From: an uncultured Chloroflexota bacterium
GTDB lineage: Bacteria; Chloroflexota; Chloroflexia; Thermomicrobiales; UBA6265
Length of the DNA: 10,813 bases
Reading direction: 5' to 3'
Assembly: GCA_937901745.1 (NCBI GenBank)
Contig: CALGSZ010000006.1
Span: forward strand, 1 to 10,813
Part shown: positions 1 through 6,204 of the stretch, piece by piece
Layout: each line of letters begins with the position of its first letter
How positions within the stretch are numbered: the first letter of the stretch is position 1
Notes under the pieces: generated by a model
The model's input: the letters and a program-made list of their open reading frames with translations, nothing else
Database searches by the model: none
What the model was told of the DNA's origin: nothing
Position numbers and translations under genes: made by a program

Positions 1-261
1 TCGGGCGGTTCGGACTCCCATAATAGCTGGATCAGGCTCCGGGGGTCACCTCATCGGTCCATGCAGCTCCAACTTGCTGCCATTGATCCCTATCTTGCCT
101 TGCTTCCTGACGATGAAAAGGTGGCCGTAAAGAAAGATCTGGCCAGACGCCTTTTTGATCGGCCGGGTGCGCCCCCTCGACCCGTGAGCCAAGGCGAGGA
201 GATGTTGCCCGAGCGGTTACGCGCACTACTTGGCAATGGGCAGGGAGCCGGCAATACGTAG
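1..261 (+). CDS. Possible 3' end of a gene entering from the left edge
   Basis: This frame is open from base 1 to a TAG at 259-261, with no in-frame stop before the window edge, so it may be the C-terminal 86 residues of a longer protein. An internal ATG at 61 could instead start a 66-aa protein, but no good Shine-Dalgarno site precedes it. The C-terminal part looks protein-like: an acidic-to-basic amphipathic stretch (DDEKVAVKKDLARRLF) and a leucine-rich end (PERLRALLGNG). Codon third positions are less GC-biased than in the par genes. I recognise no family. It could equally be non-coding sequence open by chance; the fragment is too short to decide. Confidence 0.4.
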   Translation, partial: SGGSDSHNSWIRLRGSPHRSMQLQLAAIDPYLALLPDDEKVAVKKDLARRLFDRPGAPPRPVSQGEEMLPERLRALLGNGQGAGNT

Positions 262-509
262 CGCAACGTGTCGCCGGAACCTCGGTTGGCACAGCTATTT
301 CAGTAGCCCTCTCCCGGACCACCTCCCCGGACGAACGTTTTCGACCCGAAAGAACGCTTCGTGCGAGACTGCGGCGTATCGGTGCTGTCGCACACCGCGC
401 CCGATGCGACGGATCCTCAGTATCCGGTATGCGGATAGTCACGAGGTCTTTGGTGGTGCCCAGAGCGTCCGGACGTTGGAGCACATGATCGACGTCTCCG
501 TCAGTCCCC
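262..509. other. Gene-free gap between the left-edge ORF and the 3' end of parB
   Basis: About 250 bp lie between the TAG at 261 and the parB stop on the opposite strand. I find no convincing coding frame. The only clear structure is the dyad at 421-437. A 4-bp-arm hairpin just past the parB stop (GACG/CGTC around 491-502) has no T-run and is too weak to call a terminator. Confidence 0.5.
421..437. promoter_or_regulatory. 17-bp dyad, diverged third copy of the par-region repeat
   Basis: TATCCGGTATGCGGATA has perfect 6-bp arms (TATCCG/CGGATA) around a 5-bp centre. Aligned without gaps to the minus-strand form of the two identical sites at 2355-2371 and 3461-3477 (TGTCCGGTATACAGACA), it matches at 13 of 17 positions, and all four differences are transitions. 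It lies about 70 bp beyond the parB stop codon. The sites therefore bracket the parAB operon, which fits a ParB-binding centromere site or an operator. That function is inferred; binding by ParB or ParA is not shown. Confidence 0.5.
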
Positions 510-1550
510 CTAGTCAACCTCTTCGATGCGGAGCAAGAGAGTCCGACTATGGTCCAGAGGCACGGCCAGCACCTTTTCCTCCGCGCACGCAACATCGAGC
601 AGTAATCCGACCGCGGCGGCCAGCCGCTTCAAGTGGAGGCGAGCTTGATCGGGATCGAGCGAACGTAGAGGGCGGCGGATGTTGATCTGGAAGCCCCGTT
701 CGAGGAGAGCTGAGGCCGCCGGCTCGCCTGCGGGTTCCGTCGCTCTGCATCGTTGCTCCCGAGGTGCCGCCGATCGGCCCCGAGCCTTCACGATTTCCGC
801 ACGGAGCGCTGAAGCCCGTTCCTCTGGATCCATAGGTCGGGCGGCCCGCTCGAGCGCGGCAAGACTTAGCATGCAGAGCGAGGGAACGTCCACCACTGGC
901 TCGTCGTTACCGTTTCGTGAGACGAGACCGGCTGCCCGAAGGACACCCGGAGTCAATGCTCGGGCGACCCGCAGGTAGGGTGCAATGGTCTGATGACGGA
1001 CTTCTAGGTAGGCCGCAAGCCCGCGCACGGATGCGGGCTCGCCTCGGGTCTCAAGTGAGCGACGCAAGGCGTCGAGGGCGAGCGCCTGCTCCCAGGGGCG
1101 CAGATCCTCGCGCAGAATATTCTCTCCAACCGTCATGATCTGCGCGGTGACGTCGTCCAGCTCGCGCACGACGGCGGGGATCCGTCGCTCCTCGGGCTCA
1201 TCCGCATCCCCGCGCAAAACCTTCGCGCCGCGGCCCTCCCGCGCCAGGCGACGGAGCGCGGCGATCCGACGGTGGCCGGCCACGATCTCGTACTCGCCCA
1301 GCCGCTCCGAATGGTGGCGGAGCAGCGGCACGTGCGTGAGGCCGTTGGCATCGATGTCATCGGCTAGCATCCTGTCAGCCTCCGGATCGGACGTCACGCG
1401 CGTCTGATGGCGCGATGGGTGGACGAGACGGAGCGCGACGTACTGGACGCGCTCGCCGCTGGCGTTCCGGCCGTCCTCCTCCGGCCGGTAGGCGCGCACG
1501 TTGTCGTCCGGGCGGTAGGCGGATGCGCTATCGAGGTGCAGGCGTCGCAT
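510..1550 (-). CDS. parB: ParB-family partition protein, 346 aa
   Basis: Centromere-binding protein of a plasmid or chromosome partition system. In this family it binds parS sites, uses CTP to load and spread along DNA, and stimulates the ParA ATPase. Visible family motifs in order: box I around residues 43-51 (VHPSRHQTR, with the typical QxR); the arginine patch AGHRRIAA at 91-98 (family form GERR/GHRR, the CTP-binding region); ENILREDL at 143-150 followed by RPWEQA; and a helix-turn-helix around 174-198 (VRGLAAYLEVRHQTIAPYL). The C-terminal ~100 residues, probably for dimerisation, show no motif I know. Its ATG at 1548-1550 follows the parA stop by one base, and GGAGG (complement of 1557-1561) sits inside the parA end at 6-nt spacing, so it is co-transcribed and probably translationally coupled. 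Length is normal for the family. It ends at TAG (510-512). Confidence 0.92.
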   Translation of the reverse strand: MRRLHLDSASAYRPDDNVRAYRPEEDGRNASGERVQYVALRLVHPSRHQTRVTSDPEADRMLADDIDANGLTHVPLLRHHSERLGEYEIVAGHRRIAALRRLAREGRGAKVLRGDADEPEERRIPAVVRELDDVTAQIMTVGENILREDLRPWEQALALDALRRSLETRGEPASVRGLAAYLEVRHQTIAPYLRVARALTPGVLRAAGLVSRNGNDEPVVDVPSLCMLSLAALERAARPMDPEERASALRAEIVKARGRSAAPREQRCRATEPAGEPAASALLERGFQINIRRPLRSLDPDQARLHLKRLAAAVGLLLDVACAEEKVLAVPLDHSRTLLLRIEEVD

Positions 1551-1551
1551 G

Positions 1552-2295
1552 TTAGACCTCCGTGGGCTCGGGGATGGGGGCGGGCAGACTCAGATCGGTA
1601 AGGAGGCGCCGTGCGAGCGAGCGATACGCGGCGGCCGTGCGGCTCCGGGGCGCCGACGCGGTGACCGGTAGGCAGAGCGTCCCCGCTTCGGCGCCAGCGA
1701 CCTCGTATGGCACGACGAGGTCCGGGTAGACAGTCCCGGGGAGCACCCGCTCGGCGGCTGCCTGGGTCCAACGCAGGATGCGGGAGCGACGATGGACGAG
1801 GACCAGGATCGCGCGCACAAGCGCACCGGGGTTGAGCCCGCGCGCGGCCGTGACCATGTCGGTGAGCCCGTCCAGGCTATCTGCACCCGGAGTGCACGGG
1901 ATCAGAATCGCATGCGACATCGCCATGGCCGCGCTGACGATCGGCCCGAGTGCGGGTGGGGTGTCGACGATGACGACGGCTCCGCCCAGCGATGCGGCCC
2001 GGCGGAGATGGGCAGCGATGCGCGCCTCGTCCGCCGCCTCGAGCGCGCGGCCGCCGGGCAGCAGCACGAGCCGGCCGCGTCCGCCCGAGGTCTCTTCGGC
2101 GTCGATGGTCACGGGATCCGTCGCGAGTGGGTCGGCTAAGCGCTCCAACCCGCATCGGCGTGTGAGACTCGCCTGCGGATCCGCGTCCACGAGGACGACG
2201 TCCACGCCGGAGCCGGTGATCGCGTGCGCAAGCGCGTGCGCGGAGCTCGTTTTGAGCGTCCCGCCTTTGGCTCCGATGATCGAGATGACAGACAT
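1552..2295 (-). CDS. parA: ParA-family partition ATPase, 247 aa
   Basis: Deviant-Walker ATPase of the ParA/MinD superfamily, which moves ParB-parS complexes over the nucleoid. The Walker A region at residues 7-16 reads IGAKGGTLKT: the signature lysine (K10) and the P-loop lysine (K15) are present, but the usual GK pair is LK. Walker A' is VVLVDADPQAS (33-43, D37 and D39) and Walker B is VVIVDTPP (107-114, D111). I start it at the ATG at 2293-2295 because the Walker A motif begins a few residues later, as in short ParAs without an N-terminal DNA-binding domain, and AAGGAG (complement of 2303-2308) lies 7 nt upstream. The open frame continues upstream to 2517, but that part does not look like ParA. 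First gene of the parAB operon. The 19-bp repeat at 2353-2371 lies about 58 bp before the start and may be its operator or promoter. Confidence 0.95.
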   Translation of the reverse strand: MSVISIIGAKGGTLKTSSAHALAHAITGSGVDVVLVDADPQASLTRRCGLERLADPLATDPVTIDAEETSGGRGRLVLLPGGRALEAADEARIAAHLRRAASLGGAVVIVDTPPALGPIVSAAMAMSHAILIPCTPGADSLDGLTDMVTAARGLNPGALVRAILVLVHRRSRILRWTQAAAERVLPGTVYPDLVVPYEVAGAEAGTLCLPVTASAPRSRTAAAYRSLARRLLTDLSLPAPIPEPTEV

Positions 2296-2639
2296 GACGG
2301 GTCTCCTTCCTCTCCATCCTGGGTTGACATGGCTGTGCCCCCGTCGACCGGCGCTGTCTGTATACCGGACAGTCGGCGCACGGCAGGGGTGGCGACGGGA
2401 GGGCACCGCAGCACGACGCGGCCGCTGTCGCCACCTGCGCACACCGTGGAGGCCCCGCCGGGCCGCTGCCAATCGCTGGGGAGCTAGGGCATGACCGGGG
2501 GTCAAGGACGCAGCCATCAGGAACTCAGCGGCGTCGTGCCCCTCCAGTAAGGCTCACGTGCCGCGAAGTCCTCCATCGATTCCTCTTGCGCGTCTCTATT
2601 GTTCGACCAGAGCGATCGTTGGTGGGGCTCTCTGCTCCA
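2296..2639. other. Gene-free leader region of parAB
   Basis: About 340 bp between the parA start and the 3' end of the upstream gene. It holds the parA Shine-Dalgarno site (AAGGAG, complement of 2303-2308) and the repeated site at 2353-2371. A TTGACA at 2324-2329 reads on the plus strand with no matching -10 at 16-18 nt, so I do not call a promoter from it. I see no other structure and no convincing gene. Open frames across the stretch give arginine-, proline- and serine-rich translations typical of shadows in GC-rich DNA. Confidence 0.5.
2353..2371 (-). promoter_or_regulatory. Repeated operator-like site upstream of parA
   Basis: GCTGTCTGTATACCGGACA (plus strand) is identical over 19 bp to 3459-3477. 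Its ends form a short dyad (CTGTC at 2354-2358, GACAG at 2368-2372). Read on the minus strand, towards parA, it contains TATACA, a plausible -10 hexamer, but no good -35 lies at the usual distance. It sits about 58 bp upstream of the parA ATG. A shared repressor site, or a parS-type ParB site near the operon promoter, would both fit (inference). Confidence 0.6.
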
Positions 2640-3245
2640 CTACCGGGCTCCGGGTCCCGTACGCGCCTCCAATTCACGCGCTACGGTACTGAGACTACCG
2701 ACCAGGCGCGTGCGGATCCGCTCTACGGCGAGGTCGTGCTCGATGCGGGAGTGTAGATCATCGACCGACTCGCCGTGGAGCCCCCCGTATGTGCGGCGAC
2801 GCCCCACGGCCTCGCGTGGCTCTCTGGCGGATCCCGACTCCGGACACGCCAGACCGTAGGGTCCGCGCCGCGCTTGCATGGTCTCCAGCACGGCGACGTA
2901 GCGGGTGTGGTCGAGCCGGCAGAGGACGGCATCGACGCGCGGGACGGACAGCCGGGCTTCGTTTGTCTCTTCATCGGGGCCACCGTTGAACAGGCACCAC
3001 GCGATCAGGACCATGTCCCGGAGCGGCCCGCTCCAGTCCAGATCGAGGAGCATGTCGTGCCAGCGAATGCCCGCAGGCTCGCGCACGTTGATGTAGCGGA
3101 GCAGGGGACTCGGCGGACCGTCCGCGCGCAGCAGCTCCGGTCGGGCCGCCGTGAGGATGCGGATGGCCGGCGTCCAGTAGAGGCCCTCGCTGTCGTCGGT
3201 CACGAGGCCGATCAGCCGCCTGTAGTCTCTAGCATCGCGTTCCAC
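2640..3245 (-). CDS. Hypothetical protein, 201 aa, unknown family
   Basis: I do not recognise this protein. The chosen start is GTG at 3243-3245 because GGAGG (complement of 3252-3256) lies 6 nt upstream. The frame stays open further upstream to 3641, but that translation is arginine- and proline-rich and covers regulatory repeats. The product looks globular: VERDARDYRRLIGLV at the N-terminus, a hydrophobic and aromatic core near 60-88 (RWHDMLLDLDWSG, then DMVLIAWCLFNGG), then VDAVLCRLDHTRYVAVLETM at 104-123. A charged, probably helical C-terminus follows (160-195). No signal peptide or membrane segment is evident. It lies upstream of parAB on the same strand, and its leader carries the same 19-bp site as that of parA, so the two may be co-regulated. 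A partition or copy-control accessory role is possible but only a guess. Ends at TAG 2640-2642. Confidence 0.78.
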   Translation of the reverse strand: MERDARDYRRLIGLVTDDSEGLYWTPAIRILTAARPELLRADGPPSPLLRYINVREPAGIRWHDMLLDLDWSGPLRDMVLIAWCLFNGGPDEETNEARLSVPRVDAVLCRLDHTRYVAVLETMQARRGPYGLACPESGSAREPREAVGRRRTYGGLHGESVDDLHSRIEHDLAVERIRTRLVGSLSTVARELEARTGPGAR

Positions 3246-3273
3246 TGTGTGCCTCCAGAGTGATGGGTTTCCT

Positions 3274-3292
3274 GGACGGCGCGGCGCCGTCC
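3274..3292. repeat. 9+9 bp perfect inverted repeat in the leader of the 201-aa gene
   Basis: GGACGGCGC (3274-3282), one G, then GCGCCGTCC (3284-3292). It lies 29-47 bp before the GTG start of the minus-strand gene, upstream of its Shine-Dalgarno site. It could be an operator, or an RNA hairpin in the 5' leader. The one-base centre makes an RNA stem less tight than the arms suggest. There is no U-tract on either side, so a terminator is unlikely. Confidence 0.55.
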
Positions 3293-3340
3293 TGCCCCAC
3301 CATACCCGGTCCCGTCGGCAAGCGATGCAGCTTTGCACTG

Positions 3341-3391
3341 CCGCCTCGCCGGCTCGCCTTGGACCCGTCCCCCTAACTGCCGGCGAGGCGG
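3341..3391. repeat. 13+13 bp perfect inverted repeat
   Basis: CCGCCTCGCCGGC at 3341-3353 and its exact reverse complement GCCGGCGAGGCGG at 3379-3391, separated by 25 bp. This is long for chance even in GC-rich DNA. It lies in the gene-free stretch between the repeated operator at 3459 and the 201-aa gene. It may be a paired binding site, part of an origin, or a stable stem-loop in the leader transcript of the minus-strand gene. No T-run follows either arm, so a Rho-independent terminator is not supported. Confidence 0.6.
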
Positions 3392-3458
3392 TCCCGGCGC
3401 TCTCCCGTAGCGCAGTGCACTGGGTCCGCTGTTCCCGCACCCGCGCTTGCGGCCGTGG

Positions 3459-3477
3459 GCTGTCTGTATACCGGACA
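3459..3477 (-). promoter_or_regulatory. Repeated operator-like site, second exact copy
   Basis: Identical over 19 bp to 2353-2371. On the minus strand it reads TGTCCGGTATACAGACA and faces the 201-aa gene, whose start is 214 bp away. TATACA inside it could be a -10 box, without a recognisable -35. Palindromes follow on the plus strand (GCCCGCGGGC at 3480-3489, CGGTCGACCG at 3492-3501). A GTCGACCGGCGC sequence also adjoins the parA copy, at 2343-2354, in the opposite orientation relative to the repeat. Confidence 0.6.
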
Positions 3478-3798
3478 AGGCCCGCGGGCGCCGGTCGACC
3501 GCGTGCGGAGGGCGTGTGGCAGTGGGGTGGGCGACGGTCACGACAGCAAAGGCCGGTGACGCACACGCTCGCCGGCGTCATGCGCGTCCGGTACTCGCTC
3601 GGATCCGTGCCAGAAATCCCGTCGGAGAGGGGCGGGAGCACGCGTCGGCGGGACCGTGCTACGGGGAGGGCAGGGGAGGTCCGCTCGCGACGGATCCCCG
3701 CCGCCGGGATTTCGAGAGCGTCAGCATCCGCAGCTCAGGGGATGTGCGACGGTCCGTGGCTCTCGCGCCGGCTGGACGGTGGGAGCGGAGTGCGCGGA

Positions 3799-3880
3799 TT
3801 TTGTAACGCCTTTGCTTTATAGGGTCTACTATCCCTATTCACTCTCTATAACCACCCCAGCACGCAGCCCCGTTACAAAA
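3799..3880. repeat. AT-rich island bounded by a 10+10 bp perfect inverted repeat
   Basis: TTTTGTAACG at 3799-3808 and its exact reverse complement CGTTACAAAA at 3871-3880 enclose 62 bp. By hand count the enclosed element is about 45% GC, and its left two thirds are under 40%, against a far more GC-rich background. Inside is a second dyad, ATAGGG (3819-3824) and CCCTAT (3833-3838), with an 8-bp loop. An easily melted tract framed by symmetric sites is what an origin unwinding element or a multi-operator promoter region would look like. I cannot separate these options, and no promoter with good -35 and -10 spacing stands out on either strand. Confidence 0.6.
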
Positions 3881-4234
3881 CGGGCGAAGGCGGCCCTGCC
3901 GCGACGGCCTCCAAGCGCGAGCTCGGCTGGCCGTCCGCGCCCCCTCCCTCGTTGGTAGCCTCCTGAGCGCCGGCCACGTGCCCGGGCGCGGGTCCGGCGG
4001 CCCCACCGCGGGGCCCGCTGGCGCCGGCCCGCACCGCGAGCGGCGCTACGCCCTCGAGCGAGGCCCGTGCGCGCGACGGGCGGGGGCGCCCGCCCAGATC
4101 GCGCTGAGGCAAACGAGTTACGGCGGCATTGGAGACCGGTGCTCGGATCGGAGGGCGGATCGAGTACGGTGGGCCGGAGGGGGCCGATCCGTGGATCGAT
4201 CGGCCCGAGGCACCACAGACACCGAGCCGTTCTG

Positions 4235-5998
4235 ATGCAGGACCTGCGGAACCAACGATTGGATCAGCTGCTTGCCTACATCGATCTCTCGTTGCCGTCG
4301 GCCGCGCGGCACGCGCTGCTCGGCGTCGCCGCGGGATTTTCACGCGCCCAGCTGAGGGCCCTGCCCGGGCTGGGCAACGCCACCCGGCTCCATCAGGTCC
4401 TCGAGACTCTCGTGCAGACCGGTCGCGTCCGTCTCCAAGACGACCGCTACGAGGCCGGCGCCGGAATGCCACCCACGCTGGGTGCATTGGAACGGGAGCT
4501 CAAACGGTCCAAGAAATTCCGGCATGCCCTCGAGCTCCTCCTCGACCCCGCGGGCGGACTCCGGGCGCGCGGACTCGGCCGGCTCGCGGACGCACTCGGT
4601 CCGGAGCGGAGCGAGGCGCTCGAGCGCGTGCTCCGCGAGGCCGATGCGCGGCTGGCCGACGACTGCGCGGTGCGGCGCCGGCTCCGCCGCTCGGTCGTCG
4701 CTTTCGCCGAGCGGAACGTTCCGCCGGATCTCGTCCAGGTCACCCCCGAAGGGATCCGTCCCCGGCCGGCTCCCCCCGACGTGATCGAGCGCTCGATCCA
4801 GGTCCTGACCGCAGACATGCCGCAGCCGATCCGGGATGAGCGCAGGCGCGAACTCGAATACCTCTACGACACGCTCCTGCCATACGGAGAGGCGGTTCTG
4901 GCGCACTGGTGGCGGATCCTGGAGGCGCTGGTCGCCAGGGGCGTGACCGGAGCCAGTCTGTGGAGCGAATGGCGCCTACGCCTCGAGTCCTACCGGCTCC
5001 GGCGACGGATCCCGCTCCCGGGGCCGCTGCGCATACCGGACCTGGACGCACGCCTGCTTCGGGCGACGCACCCGGTGCCCGACTATGGATACGGCCCGTG
5101 GGTCGACGAGGAGCTCGAGCTGTGGCAGCGTTTCCGCCGCCTCTTCGGCCCGGCTCTCGGCCCCTACACGCGCGACCTCTGGGTCCGGGCCCACGAGGCC
5201 ATGGACGAGGAGCTATGCCGGGAATACGCGGGAGCGGCCCCTGCTACGGTTGGCCCCGCCCATTACGAGGAGGTGCTGTTCCAGGTCGCCGAGCGGCTCT
5301 CCGGGCTCGGTCCGGCGATCGTGAGCGACCTCCGCGTGCGCCGGCGAACGCCGCGGATTCGCGCCGCCCGCGCGATCGCTGAGCGAAAGTGGACGGCCAT
5401 GCGCGAGCACGCGGCGCTGAGGAAAGCGATGAGTCTGCTGGCGGACGATCGCTTGGGAGACTGCCCCCTGCCGCCTGCCGATCGCTGGAGCCCACGCGCC
5501 TGGGCGTTCCGTCTGGCCTGGATGCTGGCCGGCCAGAAGCTCGGCGAAGCGGTGAATGCAAGTGAGCTCGCCGAGTTGATCGAACGGGCGCCGGGCATGC
5601 CCGGCAAAGGCGGTCGACGCCGGCGCCGCCCGACGCTCGCGGAACGGGCCCTCCGCACCCTCCACAACCGTTTCGATGTCGCTCCGGTCCATCTCGTGCC
5701 CGGCCGGCCTTTTCCGCTGGCAGACGTGATCGAACGGTTGCAGCCCGTGCTCTCACTGATACGTGGACGGGGTGCTGATGGGAGCGAAGAGCGTGCCCGA
5801 GCCGTGCGCGAGGTCCGGGACGCTCTGCTGCACCGCACTCTGATCCATGTGATCTACGCCGGGGGTACGTACGAGCGCCGCACGCTGGTCGAGGCGGCGC
5901 GGCTGAGTGGGGAGCCGGGTGTGGTCGAGTCGATCCTGGGAATGGTGGAGGGCGAGGTCGGCCGGAGCCGCACGAACCTCGACCGGGCGGCCGCGTGA
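4235..5998 (+). CDS. Unassigned 587-aa protein with N-terminal winged-helix-like segment
   Basis: I do not recognise the family. The N-terminus (about 20-76) looks like a winged helix: helix PSAARHALLGVA, then FSRAQLRALPG, then TRLHQVLETLVQTGRV, with a wing-like RLQDDRYEA. The rest is predominantly helical and very rich in arginine and leucine, with tryptophan-rich segments (HWWRILEAL near 228) and a basic patch GKGGRRRRRP at 457-466. No P-loop, nuclease, transposase or membrane motif is visible. The ATG at 4235 fits the start of plausible protein sequence but lacks a Shine-Dalgarno site. GTG 4067 is an upstream in-frame alternative, although residues from there look like shadow sequence. The ATG overlaps the TGA of an upstream open frame (TGATG). 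Placed next to the dyad-rich region and opposite parAB, it could be a novel plasmid replication initiator; that rests on context only. Strong GC bias at third positions supports coding. Confidence 0.85.
   Translation: MQDLRNQRLDQLLAYIDLSLPSAARHALLGVAAGFSRAQLRALPGLGNATRLHQVLETLVQTGRVRLQDDRYEAGAGMPPTLGALERELKRSKKFRHALELLLDPAGGLRARGLGRLADALGPERSEALERVLREADARLADDCAVRRRLRRSVVAFAERNVPPDLVQVTPEGIRPRPAPPDVIERSIQVLTADMPQPIRDERRRELEYLYDTLLPYGEAVLAHWWRILEALVARGVTGASLWSEWRLRLESYRLRRRIPLPGPLRIPDLDARLLRATHPVPDYGYGPWVDEELELWQRFRRLFGPALGPYTRDLWVRAHEAMDEELCREYAGAAPATVGPAHYEEVLFQVAERLSGLGPAIVSDLRVRRRTPRIRAARAIAERKWTAMREHAALRKAMSLLADDRLGDCPLPPADRWSPRAWAFRLAWMLAGQKLGEAVNASELAELIERAPGMPGKGGRRRRRPTLAERALRTLHNRFDVAPVHLVPGRPFPLADVIERLQPVLSLIRGRGADGSEERARAVREVRDALLHRTLIHVIYAGGTYERRTLVEAARLSGEPGVVESILGMVEGEVGRSRTNLDRAAA
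5590..5605. repeat. 16-bp perfect palindrome inside the 587-aa gene
   Basis: GCCGGGCATGCCCGGC is fully self-complementary. It lies in codons for APGMPGK, just before the basic patch. In DNA this GC-rich it may be chance or a codon-bias effect; no function is implied. Confidence 0.3.
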
Positions 5999-6177
5999 AC
6001 GGACGGGTGCGCTCGACCGACCTCTTGCTCACACGGTTCCTCGCCCAAAAGTTCCGCCGCGAGCTGCAGGATTCGGACGGGAATGTCTTCCGCTCGTGGG
6101 TCGCGGACCGCGACCCAAGTAGGCTGCAGTTCGCCACGGCTGCGGGAGAGCCGCGATCTAATGGCGGCGAAAGCTGA
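5995..6177 (+). CDS. Small protein, 60 aa, overlapping the 587-aa gene
   Basis: The GTG start at 5995-5997 overlaps the TGA of the preceding gene (GTGA), a classic layout for translational coupling. The first ~45 codons keep strong G/C at third positions (for example CGC, CTC, TTC, GCC, CTG), and the product looks real: RSTDLLLTRFLAQKFRREL forms an amphipathic helix, followed by an acidic-aromatic segment (DSDGNVFRSWVADRD). The last ~15 residues are low-complexity. No family is recognised. As the second gene of a two-gene unit it probably works with the 587-aa protein. It ends at TGA 6175-6177, about 30 bp before the operator of the next gene. Confidence 0.55.
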   Translation: MNGRVRSTDLLLTRFLAQKFRRELQDSDGNVFRSWVADRDPSRLQFATAAGEPRSNGGES

Positions 6178-6204
6178 CAGGGCTCGGTGCCGGATTGATG
6201 CAAG

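Larger units (their letters stand above)
3246..4234. other. Long gene-free, dyad-rich region: candidate replication or control region
   Basis: Nearly 1 kb between the divergent 201-aa gene and the 587-aa gene. Open frames here have arginine-, glycine- and proline-rich translations and no recognisable motif, so I treat them as shadows. It holds the inverted repeats at 3274-3292, 3341-3391 and 3799-3880, the operator-like copy at 3459-3477, a smaller dyad TGACGC/GCGTCA at 3557-3580, and one AT-rich island in otherwise very GC-rich DNA. From 3890 to 4234 I see only GC-rich sequence with a 6-bp-arm hairpin (GGCCCC/GGGGCC) just after 4000 and no regulatory element I can name. The architecture resembles a plasmid origin region beside partition genes (inference). 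I see no tandem iterons of fixed spacing and no DnaA-box array. Confidence 0.4.

Noticed and set aside
32..595. Long minus-strand open frame across the left end and the parB 3' region
   Set aside because: The translation is arginine-, alanine- and threonine-rich with no motif and overlaps the end of parB in another frame; typical shadow in GC-rich DNA.
2324..2329. TTGACA as a plus-strand promoter -35
   Set aside because: No -10 at 16-18 bp and no plus-strand gene follows; the next TATA-like hexamer is about 31 bp away, inside the repeated site.
3978..4235. 85-aa plus-strand frame ending in TGATG on the start of the 587-aa gene
   Set aside because: The overlap looks like coupling, but the translation is Gly/Arg-rich without protein-like features; the overlap alone is not enough to call it.
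3873..4487. Minus-strand open frame over the start of the 587-aa gene
   Set aside because: Low-complexity Arg/Gly/Pro/Ala translation, no Shine-Dalgarno site, and antisense to a better-supported gene.
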